In this document: positions 45,181 to 51,472 of the stretch, piece by piece
Position numbering within the stretch: position 1 is the first letter of the stretch
Layout of the letters: the number at the start of each line of letters is the position of its first letter
Origin: a virus
Virus record (IMG/VR): IMGVR_UViG_3300034101_005442
Coordinates: 1 to 52,128 of that record
DNA length: 52,128 bases
Strand: one strand, 5' to 3'
Notes under the pieces: generated by a model
What the model was told of the DNA's origin: nothing
Databases searched by the model: none
Seen by the model: the letters and a program-made list of their open reading frames with translations, nothing else
Made by a program: the position numbers and the translations under genes

Positions 45181-46278
45181 TTAGGGTACGTTAAATATTG
45201 TTGGATTAATATTATAAGAACGAGTTGGTGTTGGCGTTGATAATGATCTTGTTTTTGTTGGCGTTGGTGTTGATGTGGATACTGATTTTGTCTTGGTGGG
45301 AGTAGGAGTTACAGATGGTGCTCGTGTTTTTGTTGGAGTTGGTGTTGGAGCTCTTGTGGAGGTTACACTAGGAGTTGGAGTAGGATTACAACAATTTTCA
45401 GCAGCTTTTTTAGCTTGAGTACAATTTATTACTGTTGCTGATGTTATTCTCATACTAGTATAAGGATTGCCCATACCAGGATTAAAAGGAATACTGTTAC
45501 TAATTGGAACTCTGAGAATCCATGAAACTTGAGTACTATTATTAGCGTATGAATCCTTAAAAGTATATTCAATATAATCTTGTCCATTAATAGTAACACA
45601 TTTTCCACCAACTAAGATTATAGCATGTTTAGTTTTTAATAGATTAGTACAATTTTCTTTTATTTTTGGTCTTACCCATTTTGGTGGCATAGTATAAATA
45701 TACGGAGGAGAACCAGTTATTGTTCCGTCTTGTACACTCTTAAGCCAATCTTCAAAGTTTGGTGGAAAAACAGCAGTATCCAAATCGCTCATTATGGGGC
45801 CAGTAGAGCATAAACTATCAACTAAATTTTTTTGATTTCTGTATGATGTTGAATTAACTTTATAGTTTATAGTAACATAACATTGACGAGGATCACAAGG
45901 ATCACTATATGTTTTTCCTGGACATTTAACGGGAACTTTAAGTCCGGATCGTCCTGAATTTGCAAAAAACGCAAAAGTTTTAAATGCATTTGTTGCTCTG
46001 TTGATAAAATCAGTTTTTTCTGTACTAGATCCTTTTCCGTATTTACAATCTGCTAATGTATTAATATATGTTATTCCATTAGCGGGCATTGGCATACTAT
46101 TGATCTTTGTTTGATTACACGCTATAATAGCATTATAATCTATATTAATAGCACAAGAAGCTGCTAATGATTGCAATAACGTATTGGTCATGCAAGTTAA
46201 TTGATCAACACCTTCCTTTTTTTGGTTAATATCTAATGGTATCTGATGTAAACAGTTTTTAATATTATTACATGGCAT
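45181..46278 (-). CDS. Papain-like (C1) fold protein with PT linker
   Basis: 365 residues. The layout recalls papain-fold peptidases: VDQLTCMTNTLLQSLAAS puts a candidate nucleophile at C29 at the head of a helix; TGPIMSDLDTAVFPPNFEDWL and GSPPYIYT correspond to the GPVxVxxD...F...GxY region; TKHAIILVGG gives H218; YTFKDSYANN replaces the usual N-S-W with D-S-Y. Spacing of DQ to Cys is shorter than in papain, so catalysis is uncertain. Residues of about 300-355 are Thr/Pro linker, and the end is TIFNVP. Confidence 0.5.
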   Translation of the reverse strand: MPCNNIKNCLHQIPLDINQKKEGVDQLTCMTNTLLQSLAASCAINIDYNAIIACNQTKINSMPMPANGITYINTLADCKYGKGSSTEKTDFINRATNAFKTFAFFANSGRSGLKVPVKCPGKTYSDPCDPRQCYVTINYKVNSTSYRNQKNLVDSLCSTGPIMSDLDTAVFPPNFEDWLKSVQDGTITGSPPYIYTMPPKWVRPKIKENCTNLLKTKHAIILVGGKCVTINGQDYIEYTFKDSYANNSTQVSWILRVPISNSIPFNPGMGNPYTSMRITSATVINCTQAKKAAENCCNPTPTPSVTSTRAPTPTPTKTRAPSVTPTPTKTKSVSTSTPTPTKTRSLSTPTPTRSYNINPTIFNVP

Positions 46279-46279
46279 A

Positions 46280-46531
46280 TTATTTGATAATCTCCGATGT
46301 TGCTAGAATATCAAATCCTGGTTGTGCTCCATTAGGAGCTACTGTTTCATGTCTGGTTTCTCCTAAATAAATAACACTACCAGACAATCCAACCATATAG
46401 ATTCCTTCAATACTATCAATAATCTTGGGCGGTTTAATGCGAATATATTTTCGTTCTGTTGCTATTAGTTTCCATGAATCTGGTAATGAATCGCTTTCAG
46501 AGTATTCATCTTTTGAAATATTGTATATCAT
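46280..46531 (-). CDS. Small protein, unknown
   Basis: 83 residues. MIYNISKDEYSESDSLPDSW, KLIATERKYIRIKPPKIIDS, YMVGLSGSVIYLGETRHETV. One beta-sheet-like segment, no Cys or membrane part. It is the first gene of the unit 46531-41259 and lies one base before the papain-like gene's start. A variant GTGTACTA lies upstream at 46572-46579. Function not recognised. Confidence 0.5.
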   Translation of the reverse strand: MIYNISKDEYSESDSLPDSWKLIATERKYIRIKPPKIIDSIEGIYMVGLSGSVIYLGETRHETVAPNGAQPGFDILATSEIIK

Positions 46532-46578
46532 ATAAATATATGGCCTAATTGAGCATATTATCTTACCTAATAGTACAC

Positions 46579-47967
46579 CTATGATTTCTTTTTGTTTTTT
46601 GATTTTGATATGTGATCACAGGTATACATATTATGCTTAGTATTTTGTATTACAAATCCATTTTCAGGATATCTATAAGTTGTTGTTAATGGACTTTCTG
46701 ATGCTCCAGGAATTATTTCTTCATATCCAAAATGGGTTAACATTTTAATACTTAATGGAGTAATAACTTGTTGTATGTCTGGATCAAAATATGGAACCAT
46801 AAGATCATTACCTATTCCTGGTAATATCTGACTTTTAGGACACATTCCGTCGGCAGGAATATCAGAACATGCTCCAGGTCTCCATGGATATTTACATTCA
46901 CAAGGTTTACTATATTGTATAGGGAAAGAATACCACGACCAGTGTGCTCCAATTACTGTTTGTAATGGAACTGGTCTTAATGAATATGCTGGATCATAGG
47001 ATATTCTACCAGCTGACTCATAGATACTACCCATTCCAGGATAATAATCAGTATTTAAAGAACTAGCGTCATACCATTCATATGCTCCAATTTTAATATA
47101 AGGTTCTGTATTTACTGTATTAGTATCAGTATACTCAGGATCCCAATAGAATCCTATTCCTAAACCATGACCTAGCTCATGTAGCATCACTCCTTCCCAT
47201 TCGGCTTGTGTATAATCATTTTGATAATGAGTATTAATATATAAGTCTATGGATGTTGTATTCCATCTTAAATAAGGAGCAGACGAACTTAATTGTTTAT
47301 GAGCTGATATTCCACAAGCAGCAATTGCTCCATGTAAATCTGTTCCTTGTAAATTATCAATATAAATTGCATTAATTGTGATACCTTTCCAGTTTGATCC
47401 TAACTCAGATCGTATGCTAGCAATTACGCTATTATTCATTCGTAGGAATTTTGACCATCTATTACATGCGTTGACAAGAGGAGTTAAATATGGTGCTGGA
47501 ACTCCTGTTCCTATAGGTACTCCGTTTTTATTTAGTCTGGGTACTGATGAAAAAGAATCAGTATCAAATAGTTTCACATTATTTTCTACTAGCCATGTTA
47601 CTTCAGAAGAGGTAGAAGTCCAATTATAAACATATGATATTCCTGTAGATTGTTCAGTATAGTATGTTGTTAATTCCAATCGACATCTAAATTTTCTTCC
47701 ACTTTTGGCTAGTGTTGATTTGCTGGTAATGAAAGTATCTGTTAAAGAAGCTCTTTTACCCGCATAATCTTTAGGATTTAAATTTCTAGTATCTTTAGTT
47801 ATGTCTCTAACAATTGTCCATGATGATGATCCTGGAAGTTGTCGTTCCCATAGGTATCGAGCTGTCCAAGTTGTTCCTAGAATTCGTCCTGTGATCGTAG
47901 AAACAAATGTTGCTTTAATACCTTCTTTAAGAGTTACAGATGATGGTAAAACAGTATTATTTATCAT
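46579..47967 (-). CDS. Ig-like plus zinc metalloprotease
   Basis: 462 residues. Residues 1-128 are an Ig-like domain (RYLWERQLPGSSSW, RKFRCRLELT). Residues 133-440 resemble leishmanolysin-like metalloproteases: H263-E264-L-G-H267 in MLHELGHGLGIGFYW, and GAHWSWY with H342 as a likely third zinc ligand, followed by LSIKMLTHFGYEEI, the usual ending. Residues before and after are Asn/Ser and Cys-poor. The active-site His set is intact, unlike the sister gene at 38442. Probably released or virion-carried to degrade extracellular protein. First gene pair of a unit starting at 48976. Confidence 0.82.
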   Translation of the reverse strand: MINNTVLPSSVTLKEGIKATFVSTITGRILGTTWTARYLWERQLPGSSSWTIVRDITKDTRNLNPKDYAGKRASLTDTFITSKSTLAKSGRKFRCRLELTTYYTEQSTGISYVYNWTSTSSEVTWLVENNVKLFDTDSFSSVPRLNKNGVPIGTGVPAPYLTPLVNACNRWSKFLRMNNSVIASIRSELGSNWKGITINAIYIDNLQGTDLHGAIAACGISAHKQLSSSAPYLRWNTTSIDLYINTHYQNDYTQAEWEGVMLHELGHGLGIGFYWDPEYTDTNTVNTEPYIKIGAYEWYDASSLNTDYYPGMGSIYESAGRISYDPAYSLRPVPLQTVIGAHWSWYSFPIQYSKPCECKYPWRPGACSDIPADGMCPKSQILPGIGNDLMVPYFDPDIQQVITPLSIKMLTHFGYEEIIPGASESPLTTTYRYPENGFVIQNTKHNMYTCDHISKSKNKKKS

Positions 47968-47969
47968 GG

Positions 47970-48296
47970 TTAATCTTTCAGATATGATGTTAAACCTGAT
48001 ACTATTGGTTGGAAATCATTTGGATCTAAAGTTTCTGATATTGTTATTATGGATCTTGGATTATCATATACTGGCTGAAGTGATGCAGATGATAGGGCTG
48101 GTATGAGAGTATTTGGTAGTCTATATCCATTTTCAATCTCATTAATAATAGAGTCTATTCCTCCACTATTATTTTCTATAATATTAGTATTTGATGGTCT
48201 TGAATATACTGTTTGTTTAGACGAGATAATGGTCTGATTATTAGAATATGTTGGGGCGTACTTTGTGGAATTAATATTATTGGCGTTATGGATCAT
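47970..48296 (-). CDS. Small Asn/Ser-rich protein, unknown
   Basis: 108 residues (NANNINSTKYAPTYSNNQTI, SGGIDSIINEIENGYRLPNT, ITISETLDPNDFQPIVSG). No Cys or motif. It precedes the metalloprotease by two bases and overlaps the 48293 gene by four (ATGA). Similar small Asn-rich genes occur beside the other mosaic genes. Function unknown. Confidence 0.5.
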   Translation of the reverse strand: MIHNANNINSTKYAPTYSNNQTIISSKQTVYSRPSNTNIIENNSGGIDSIINEIENGYRLPNTLIPALSSASLQPVYDNPRSIITISETLDPNDFQPIVSGLTSYLKD

Positions 48297-48685
48297 GGTC
48301 TAAATATTCCTGGTTTAGATTGTAGATTAGGATCGTCATATTTATTTTGACATACTGTTGAGATATAAACTTTTATATTAATATCATCGTTTTTCAGTGT
48401 CATAAAATACTTAGATCCTAAATTATCTGAGCGAATTAACTTATTGGTATAATCTAAAAGAATACTTATGAATGACTCGTCATTAGTGTCTATGGGCTCA
48501 GGACTATATTCGATATCAAACTTTTTTAAGCTATCATCTATTTTGGTACTATAAAAGAGTTTATCATTAACAAATACGAATATGTATCTTCCAACAGAAT
48601 CAACAAGATTTGTTGTGCAGGATAAATAGTCTGAATTCATGACTGTGGCTGGATCTTCTAAGTTATTAATAGATATTTCTGACAT
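48293..48685 (-). CDS. Small beta-rich protein, unknown
   Basis: 130 residues (VGRYIFVFVNDKLFYSTKID, SFISILLDYTNKLIRSDNLG, KYFMTLKNDDINIKVYISTV). Alternating polar and hydrophobic residues suggest a small beta-sandwich; two Cys, no motif. It overlaps the 47970 gene by four bases and follows the 48701 gene by 15. It belongs to the 48976 unit. Function unknown. Confidence 0.5.
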   Translation of the reverse strand: MSEISINNLEDPATVMNSDYLSCTTNLVDSVGRYIFVFVNDKLFYSTKIDDSLKKFDIEYSPEPIDTNDESFISILLDYTNKLIRSDNLGSKYFMTLKNDDINIKVYISTVCQNKYDDPNLQSKPGIFRP

Positions 48686-48700
48686 TAATAATTCCTGTGA

Positions 48701-48976
48701 TTATTCAGAAGCGGCGTCTTCTGATATTTGATTAATTATGGGAAATGATGGATTATCAGAATTAAAAGCTTGATTGTATAAGAAATATGTGGTGTTGGCC
48801 GAATAATTTTCATTTCTTAACTTTTGATTATCTAGTCTGTCATAATTGATGCCAAATTTAATATCATTAGGATAATGAAAGTTTGAGAAATTTTTACTAT
48901 CTTCTGAAAGTTGGCTAGGTAAATTTTGGCCAAATCTATTGTAGTAAACTTTATTGTTATATGTAAAATATATCAT
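48701..48976 (-). CDS. Small GVNY-module protein
   Basis: 91 residues from the ATG at 48976, chosen because AAGGAACC lies about ten bases upstream and because the module begins there; the longer frame to 49120 would cross the GTGTATA motif. TYNNKVYYNRFGQ, FSNFHYPNDIKFGINYDRLDN and YFLYNQAF match the C-terminal half of the 40425 gene. It is the first gene of the leftward virion-like cluster, at the junction with the rightward array. Likely a free-standing version of a reusable domain. Confidence 0.7.
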   Translation of the reverse strand: MIYFTYNNKVYYNRFGQNLPSQLSEDSKNFSNFHYPNDIKFGINYDRLDNQKLRNENYSANTTYFLYNQAFNSDNPSFPIINQISEDAASE

Positions 48977-49002
48977 TGTTATATGGTTCCTTAATATCAT
49001 AG

Positions 49003-49009
49003 TATACAC
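49003..49009 (-). promoter_or_regulatory. GTGTATA motif upstream of 48976 gene
   Basis: The minus strand reads TTGTGTATACTATG, 27 bases before the start codon at 48976. No gene lies upstream on this strand, so this is a true start of transcription toward the left, not a read-through region. Confidence 0.5.
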
Positions 49010-49371
49010 AATTATAAATGAAAATGTGTTGCTGTTAGGCTCTTGTCTCTTGGGAATAGAAACACAAGATCTAGAAACATGATAAATAATGGGGTAAATA
49101 GGGGAGTTTAGGTGATACATTTTGATTTATTGAGTGCTTATTGTGTTTGGATGTCCTTGGGGTTTTGAGAAAAATCTGGAAATGATCGATAAAAACAGAA
49201 AAACCCCCTCTTATGTTTTACGGTTATTCTACCCCGCAAATTTGACGTAAAGCCTTACGAGATAATGACTTACAACGAGGGAGCATAGCAAATGGTGTGC
49301 CAAAGAATAATATATTTTATGGTATGGTATTTGCTCATGAAAAAAATCTCAAAAAAAACATTTGTACACTA
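49010..49371. other. Intergenic divergence region with degenerate cassette block
   Basis: Non-coding gap between the leftward cluster and the rightward array. It holds a leftward GTGTATA start (49003) and, from 49242 to about 49335, a degenerate copy of the block seen at 49963, 50989 and 51829 (TTGACGTAAAGCCTTACGAG, then GCATAGCAAATGG, GAATAATATATTTTATGG). The remaining bases, including GGGGTTTT near 49158 and AAAACCCC near 49200 that could pair, show no gene. The base composition changes here from A+T rich to roughly balanced. Confidence 0.7.
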
Positions 49372-49399
49372 TTGACGCCTAAAGAATCTTTGGTATAAT
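49372..49399 (+). promoter_or_regulatory. Sigma-70 type promoter P1
   Basis: TTGACG at 49372-49377, 16 bases, TATAAT at 49394-49399, followed by GTCGATA. It precedes the 49446 gene by 46 bases. Confidence 0.85.
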
Positions 49400-49445
49400 G
49401 TCGATATAAGAAGTAAGAGAGAAAAAGAAAAAAAAGGAAAAGAAC

Positions 49446-49613
49446 ATGACATACTTCATTCAGATTTTCGATGCTTGGGATTGTGAGTTGGATTTCATCG
49501 GCCCGTTCAACACTGAGAACGAAGCACATGAGGCCGGTTGGAGCAAGTGGGAAGGTGACGATAACGCCTATGGTAGCCGAATCATCAAAAGGCTTCCCGC
49601 TTCGACTCACTGA
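49446..49613 (+). CDS. Small protein, paralogue of 50214 gene
   Basis: 55 residues (MTYFIQIFDAWDCELDFIGP, then FNTENEAHEAGWSKWEGDD and IIKRLPASTH). About 65% identical by eye to the 54-residue gene at 50214. The pattern suggests a compact alpha/beta domain with a conserved Trp, Cys and acidic residues. The ribosome site is GGAAAAGAAC. Transcribed from P1. Probably an early protein that alters a host function; family unknown. Short size means it is easily missed by gene finders. Confidence 0.75.
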   Translation: MTYFIQIFDAWDCELDFIGPFNTENEAHEAGWSKWEGDDNAYGSRIIKRLPASTH

Positions 49614-49631
49614 AAAATATTCTCTAAGGGC

Positions 49632-49660
49632 TTGACGAACGATTGCCGATAACGTACACT
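49632..49660 (+). promoter_or_regulatory. Sigma-70 type promoter P2
   Basis: TTGACG at 49632-49637, 17 bases, TACACT at 49655-49660. The spacer contains GATTGCCGATAA, which is also in P4. It precedes the acidic protein gene by 30 bases. Confidence 0.75.
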
Positions 49661-49690
49661 AGAATCATCACAAGGAAAAAGGAAAGAATC

Positions 49691-49933
49691 ATGAGCAACG
49701 ATTTTATCTACGACATGAGCGAAATCAACGAAGAGAACATGTTCAAGGCTTGGGAAGAAATGGTAGCCGAAGATGGTAGCATCTGGGAAACGGGATACGA
49801 TGATGATACCGATTACATTCCGGGCCTTGACGATGGCGAAGGATACGACCCGATCATGGGCGATGGCGAAGGATTCGATGAAACGGACGATGGATGGCTG
49901 GACGATTTCCAGGGCGAAGAGGATTTTGCCTAG
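49691..49933 (+). CDS. Highly acidic small protein
   Basis: 80 residues from the ATG at 49691, chosen for the GGAAAAAGGAAAG ribosome site; an earlier in-frame start at 49643 would lie inside the P2 promoter. 29 of 80 residues are Asp or Glu, with one Lys and no Arg, so the net charge is near -28. DDDTDYIPGLDDGEGYD and GDGEGFDETDDGWLDD are near repeats, like EF-hand or DNA-mimic stretches. Early phage DNA mimics (Ocr, Arn, DMP classes) are acidic like this, but no family is recognised. Confidence 0.7.
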   Translation: MSNDFIYDMSEINEENMFKAWEEMVAEDGSIWETGYDDDTDYIPGLDDGEGYDPIMGDGEGFDETDDGWLDDFQGEEDFA

Positions 49934-49942
49934 GGGATACAT

Positions 49943-49956
49943 CCCCCACTAGGGGG
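49943..49956 (+). other. Stem-loop after acidic gene
   Basis: CCCCC-ACTA-GGGGG directly after the stop codon at 49931-49933. No T run follows, so it is not a standard terminator. Similar stem-loops at 50970-50981 (CCCC-ACTA-GGGG) and 51395-51410 occur at other gene ends in this array. Confidence 0.6.
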
Positions 49957-49962
49957 AAAGGC

Positions 49963-50135
49963 TTGACGTAAACCCTTGCTACATAAGCACTTACGTCAAA
50001 TTTTCGGCCGAAAAATCGTCGTAAACCCTTATGCCACAACGACTTACATCAAATGCCCACAGCAAATGCTATGCCGAAAATAATATATTCTATGGTATGA
50101 TATTTGCTGAACATAACCTTACGATATTGTAAGGA
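49963..50135. repeat. Multi-palindrome intergenic block, copy B
   Basis: Elements in order: GACGTAA...TTACGTC inverted pair around TGCT...AGCA; TTTTCGGCCGAAAA palindrome; a second degenerate CGTCGTAAACCC...CTTACATC pair; GCAAATGCTATGCC; GAATA-type palindrome; TATGGTATGATATTTGCT; CCTTACGATATTGTAAGG (50118-50135), eight of nine bases pairing. It sits between the acidic gene and promoter P3. The same order occurs at 50989 and 51829. Confidence 0.9.
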
Positions 50136-50146
50136 AACTTTTTTGT

Positions 50147-50174
50147 TGACGATTCAAGATACCATGGTATAATG
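50147..50174 (+). promoter_or_regulatory. Sigma-70 type promoter P3
   Basis: TTGACG at 50147-50152, 16 bases, TATAAT at 50169-50174, followed by GTCGATA. It lies immediately after the CCTTACGATATTGTAAGG palindrome, which could be an operator or a weak terminator. Confidence 0.85.
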
Positions 50175-50213
50175 TCGATATAAAGAGAAAAGGAAAAGAA
50201 AAAGGAAAATAAA

Positions 50214-50378
50214 ATGACATACTTTGCTCAAATCGTAGACGCTTGGGATTGTGAACTAGACTTCCTTGGCCCATTCTATACTGAGGAACAGGCGACCGCC
50301 GCCGCTTTCGACAAGTGGGACGGTGAGGATGGATGTAGGGTAAATATCATCAAAAGACTTCCGGCTTTTTCTCACTGA
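50214..50378 (+). CDS. Small protein, paralogue of 49446 gene
   Basis: 54 residues (MTYFAQIVDAWDCELDFLGP, FYTEEQATAAAFDKWDGEDG, IIKRLPAFSH). MTYFxQIxDAWDCELDFxGPFxTE and IIKRLPA are shared with the 49446 protein. Both sit under a promoter with the same layout, so the cassette (promoter, gene) was probably duplicated. Ribosome site AAGGAAAA. Function unknown; conserved Trp, Cys and acidic residues are candidates for a binding surface. Confidence 0.75.
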   Translation: MTYFAQIVDAWDCELDFLGPFYTEEQATAAAFDKWDGEDGCRVNIIKRLPAFSH

Positions 50379-50398
50379 AAAAATATTTTCTAGTGGGG

Positions 50399-50426
50399 TT
50401 GACGTAGGATTGCCGATAAGTATACT
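50399..50426 (+). promoter_or_regulatory. Sigma-70 type promoter P4
   Basis: TTGACG at 50399-50404, 16 bases, TATACT at 50421-50426. It is 17 bases from the start codon at 50444, leaving room only for a very short leader. Confidence 0.75.
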
Positions 50427-50443
50427 AGGGAAAAGGAAAAGAA

Positions 50444-50638
50444 ATGACACTGAATACAGAAATCTCGACGAGTTATGATGGTAAGCGGTATACGGGCTTG
50501 GTTGTGGAAATCAAGATGGTACAGAATCGTGAGTTGATCACGATCATGATTGAAGATGATTCGCGGAATGATGGCATAGGGTATCGTAGCCTTTATGCCG
50601 ATAAGATGAGCGAAACATCCGAAAACCTTTTCGCATAA
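50444..50638 (+). CDS. Small protein, paralogue of 51209 gene
   Basis: 64 residues. SYDGKRYTGLVVEIKMVQNR, then ITIMIEDDS, GIGYRSLYADKMSE. It aligns with the 51209 protein through YxxGxxxTGxxVxVxxxxxNR, the hydrophobic ITI/FTI stretch, and GYRS(L/M)Y(A/T)DK. The fold looks like a small SH3-type barrel. Ribosome site AAAAGGAAAAG. Followed after eight bases by the 50647 gene, probably co-transcribed. Confidence 0.7.
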   Translation: MTLNTEISTSYDGKRYTGLVVEIKMVQNRELITIMIEDDSRNDGIGYRSLYADKMSETSENLFA

Positions 50639-50646
50639 GGAAAAAA

Positions 50647-50967
50647 ATGAATAGTTTTGCAAGATTAAATCGTATTGGAATGGAATCGAATGCTACTAAA
50701 AATAAGGTAAGATACTTGCGTGAAAAATATAATCTTGGATATGATATGCAACCCAAGGAAAAAACAATGTCCGTTTCCGAAATGATTTGCAAACTAGAAT
50801 CCCATGGATTGATCGTGCAGCGGTTGGAGCACGATAATGGTACGCTACACGTTGACGGCTATCATCCTCCCCATTGTAAGGGGCTGCCCGATTGGCTGTA
50901 TGATTGCCCCGGTTGGGGGGTATCGTCATGCGGGGCTTCTAGGGTTTTCATGTTCAAGGTGGGCTAA
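50647..50967 (+). CDS. Small protein with Cys/His C-terminus, unknown
   Basis: 106 residues. A basic helical N-terminus (NSFARLNRIGMESNATKNKV), a middle segment VSEMICKLESHGLIVQRLEHD resembling a helix, and a C-terminal part with YHPPHCKGLPDWLYDCPGWG. The His and Cys could bind a metal. It follows the 50444 gene and a GGAAAAAA ribosome site, with a CCCC-ACTA-GGGG stem-loop after its stop. Function unknown; likely an early protein. Confidence 0.6.
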   Translation: MNSFARLNRIGMESNATKNKVRYLREKYNLGYDMQPKEKTMSVSEMICKLESHGLIVQRLEHDNGTLHVDGYHPPHCKGLPDWLYDCPGWGVSSCGASRVFMFKVG

Positions 50968-50988
50968 CCCCCCACTAGGGGTACACAC

Positions 50989-51118
50989 TCGACGTAAACC
51001 CTTGCTGTATAAGCACTTACGTCAAATTTTCGGCCGCAAAATCGTCGTAAACCCTTATGGCATAACGACTTACGACGAATCGACATAGCAAACGATATGC
51101 CAAAGAATAATATATTCT
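50989..51118. repeat. Multi-palindrome intergenic block, copy C
   Basis: GACGTAAACCCTTGCT...AGCACTTACGTC, TTTTCGGCCGCAAAA, a second CGTCGTAAACCC...CTTACGACG pair, then GCAAACGATATGCC and GAATAATATATTC. Unlike copies B and D, the TATGGTATAATATTTGCT and CCTTACGATATTGTAAGG parts are replaced by an A-rich stretch before promoter P5. Confidence 0.9.
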
Positions 51119-51150
51119 CTGAAAAAAATAAAAAAAATAAAAGATTTTGC

Positions 51151-51178
51151 TTGCAACCTAAAGATGAGCCTGTATAAT
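51151..51178 (+). promoter_or_regulatory. Sigma-70 type promoter P5
   Basis: TTGCAA at 51151-51156, 16 bases, TATAAT at 51173-51178, followed by GCCGATA. It precedes the 51209 gene by 30 bases. Confidence 0.8.
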
Positions 51179-51208
51179 GCCGATATAGAAAGAACAGGAG
51201 AAAGAAAA

Positions 51209-51406
51209 ATGGAAATGAAAATCGGAAACGTTGCCAAGGTCGAATATGCTACGGGTGAGAAGTTTACGGGTGAAATCGTAAAGGTTCGCACCATGTCCGA
51301 CAATCGTATTCTGTTCACGATCCACGATGAAACCGTAGGGTATCGTTCGATGTATACCGACAAGTGTGTGTCTCTGGAAACGCTGGAACTACAGCCCCTT
51401 GATTGA
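51209..51406 (+). CDS. Small protein, paralogue of 50444 gene
   Basis: 65 residues from the ATG at 51209, supported by an AGGAG ribosome site; an earlier frame start at 51164 would lie in the promoter. MEMKIGNVAKVEYATGEKFT, then GEIVKVRTMSDNR, ILFTIHDE, VGYRSMYTDK. Shares TG(x)IVxVRTxxxNR and GYRSMYxDK with the 50444 protein. Likely a small beta barrel (SH3-like) with unknown target. A C4-G4 stem-loop spans its stop codon. Confidence 0.7.
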   Translation: MEMKIGNVAKVEYATGEKFTGEIVKVRTMSDNRILFTIHDETVGYRSMYTDKCVSLETLELQPLD

Positions 51407-51411
51407 GGGGG

Positions 51412-51440
51412 TTGTGCCTATAAAAAAAGTTTGCTACACT
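51412..51440 (+). promoter_or_regulatory. Sigma-70 type promoter P6
   Basis: TTGTGC at 51412-51417, 17 bases, TACACT at 51435-51440. It is the weakest match of the array, 32 bases before the 51473 gene. Confidence 0.6.
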
Positions 51441-51472
51441 ACATCATCATCCCAACCCATAGGAAAACAACA

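Noticed and set aside
46572-46579. Variant motif GTGTACTA as an eighth late promoter
   Set aside because: It differs from GTGTATA at a core base and overlaps the previous stop codon; kept out of the motif set but worth a look if the motif is confirmed.
49121-49371. Long leftward or rightward gene in the gap
   Set aside because: The minus frames at 49335-49610 and 49607-49942 and similar ones are antisense to the small rightward genes and lack ribosome sites.
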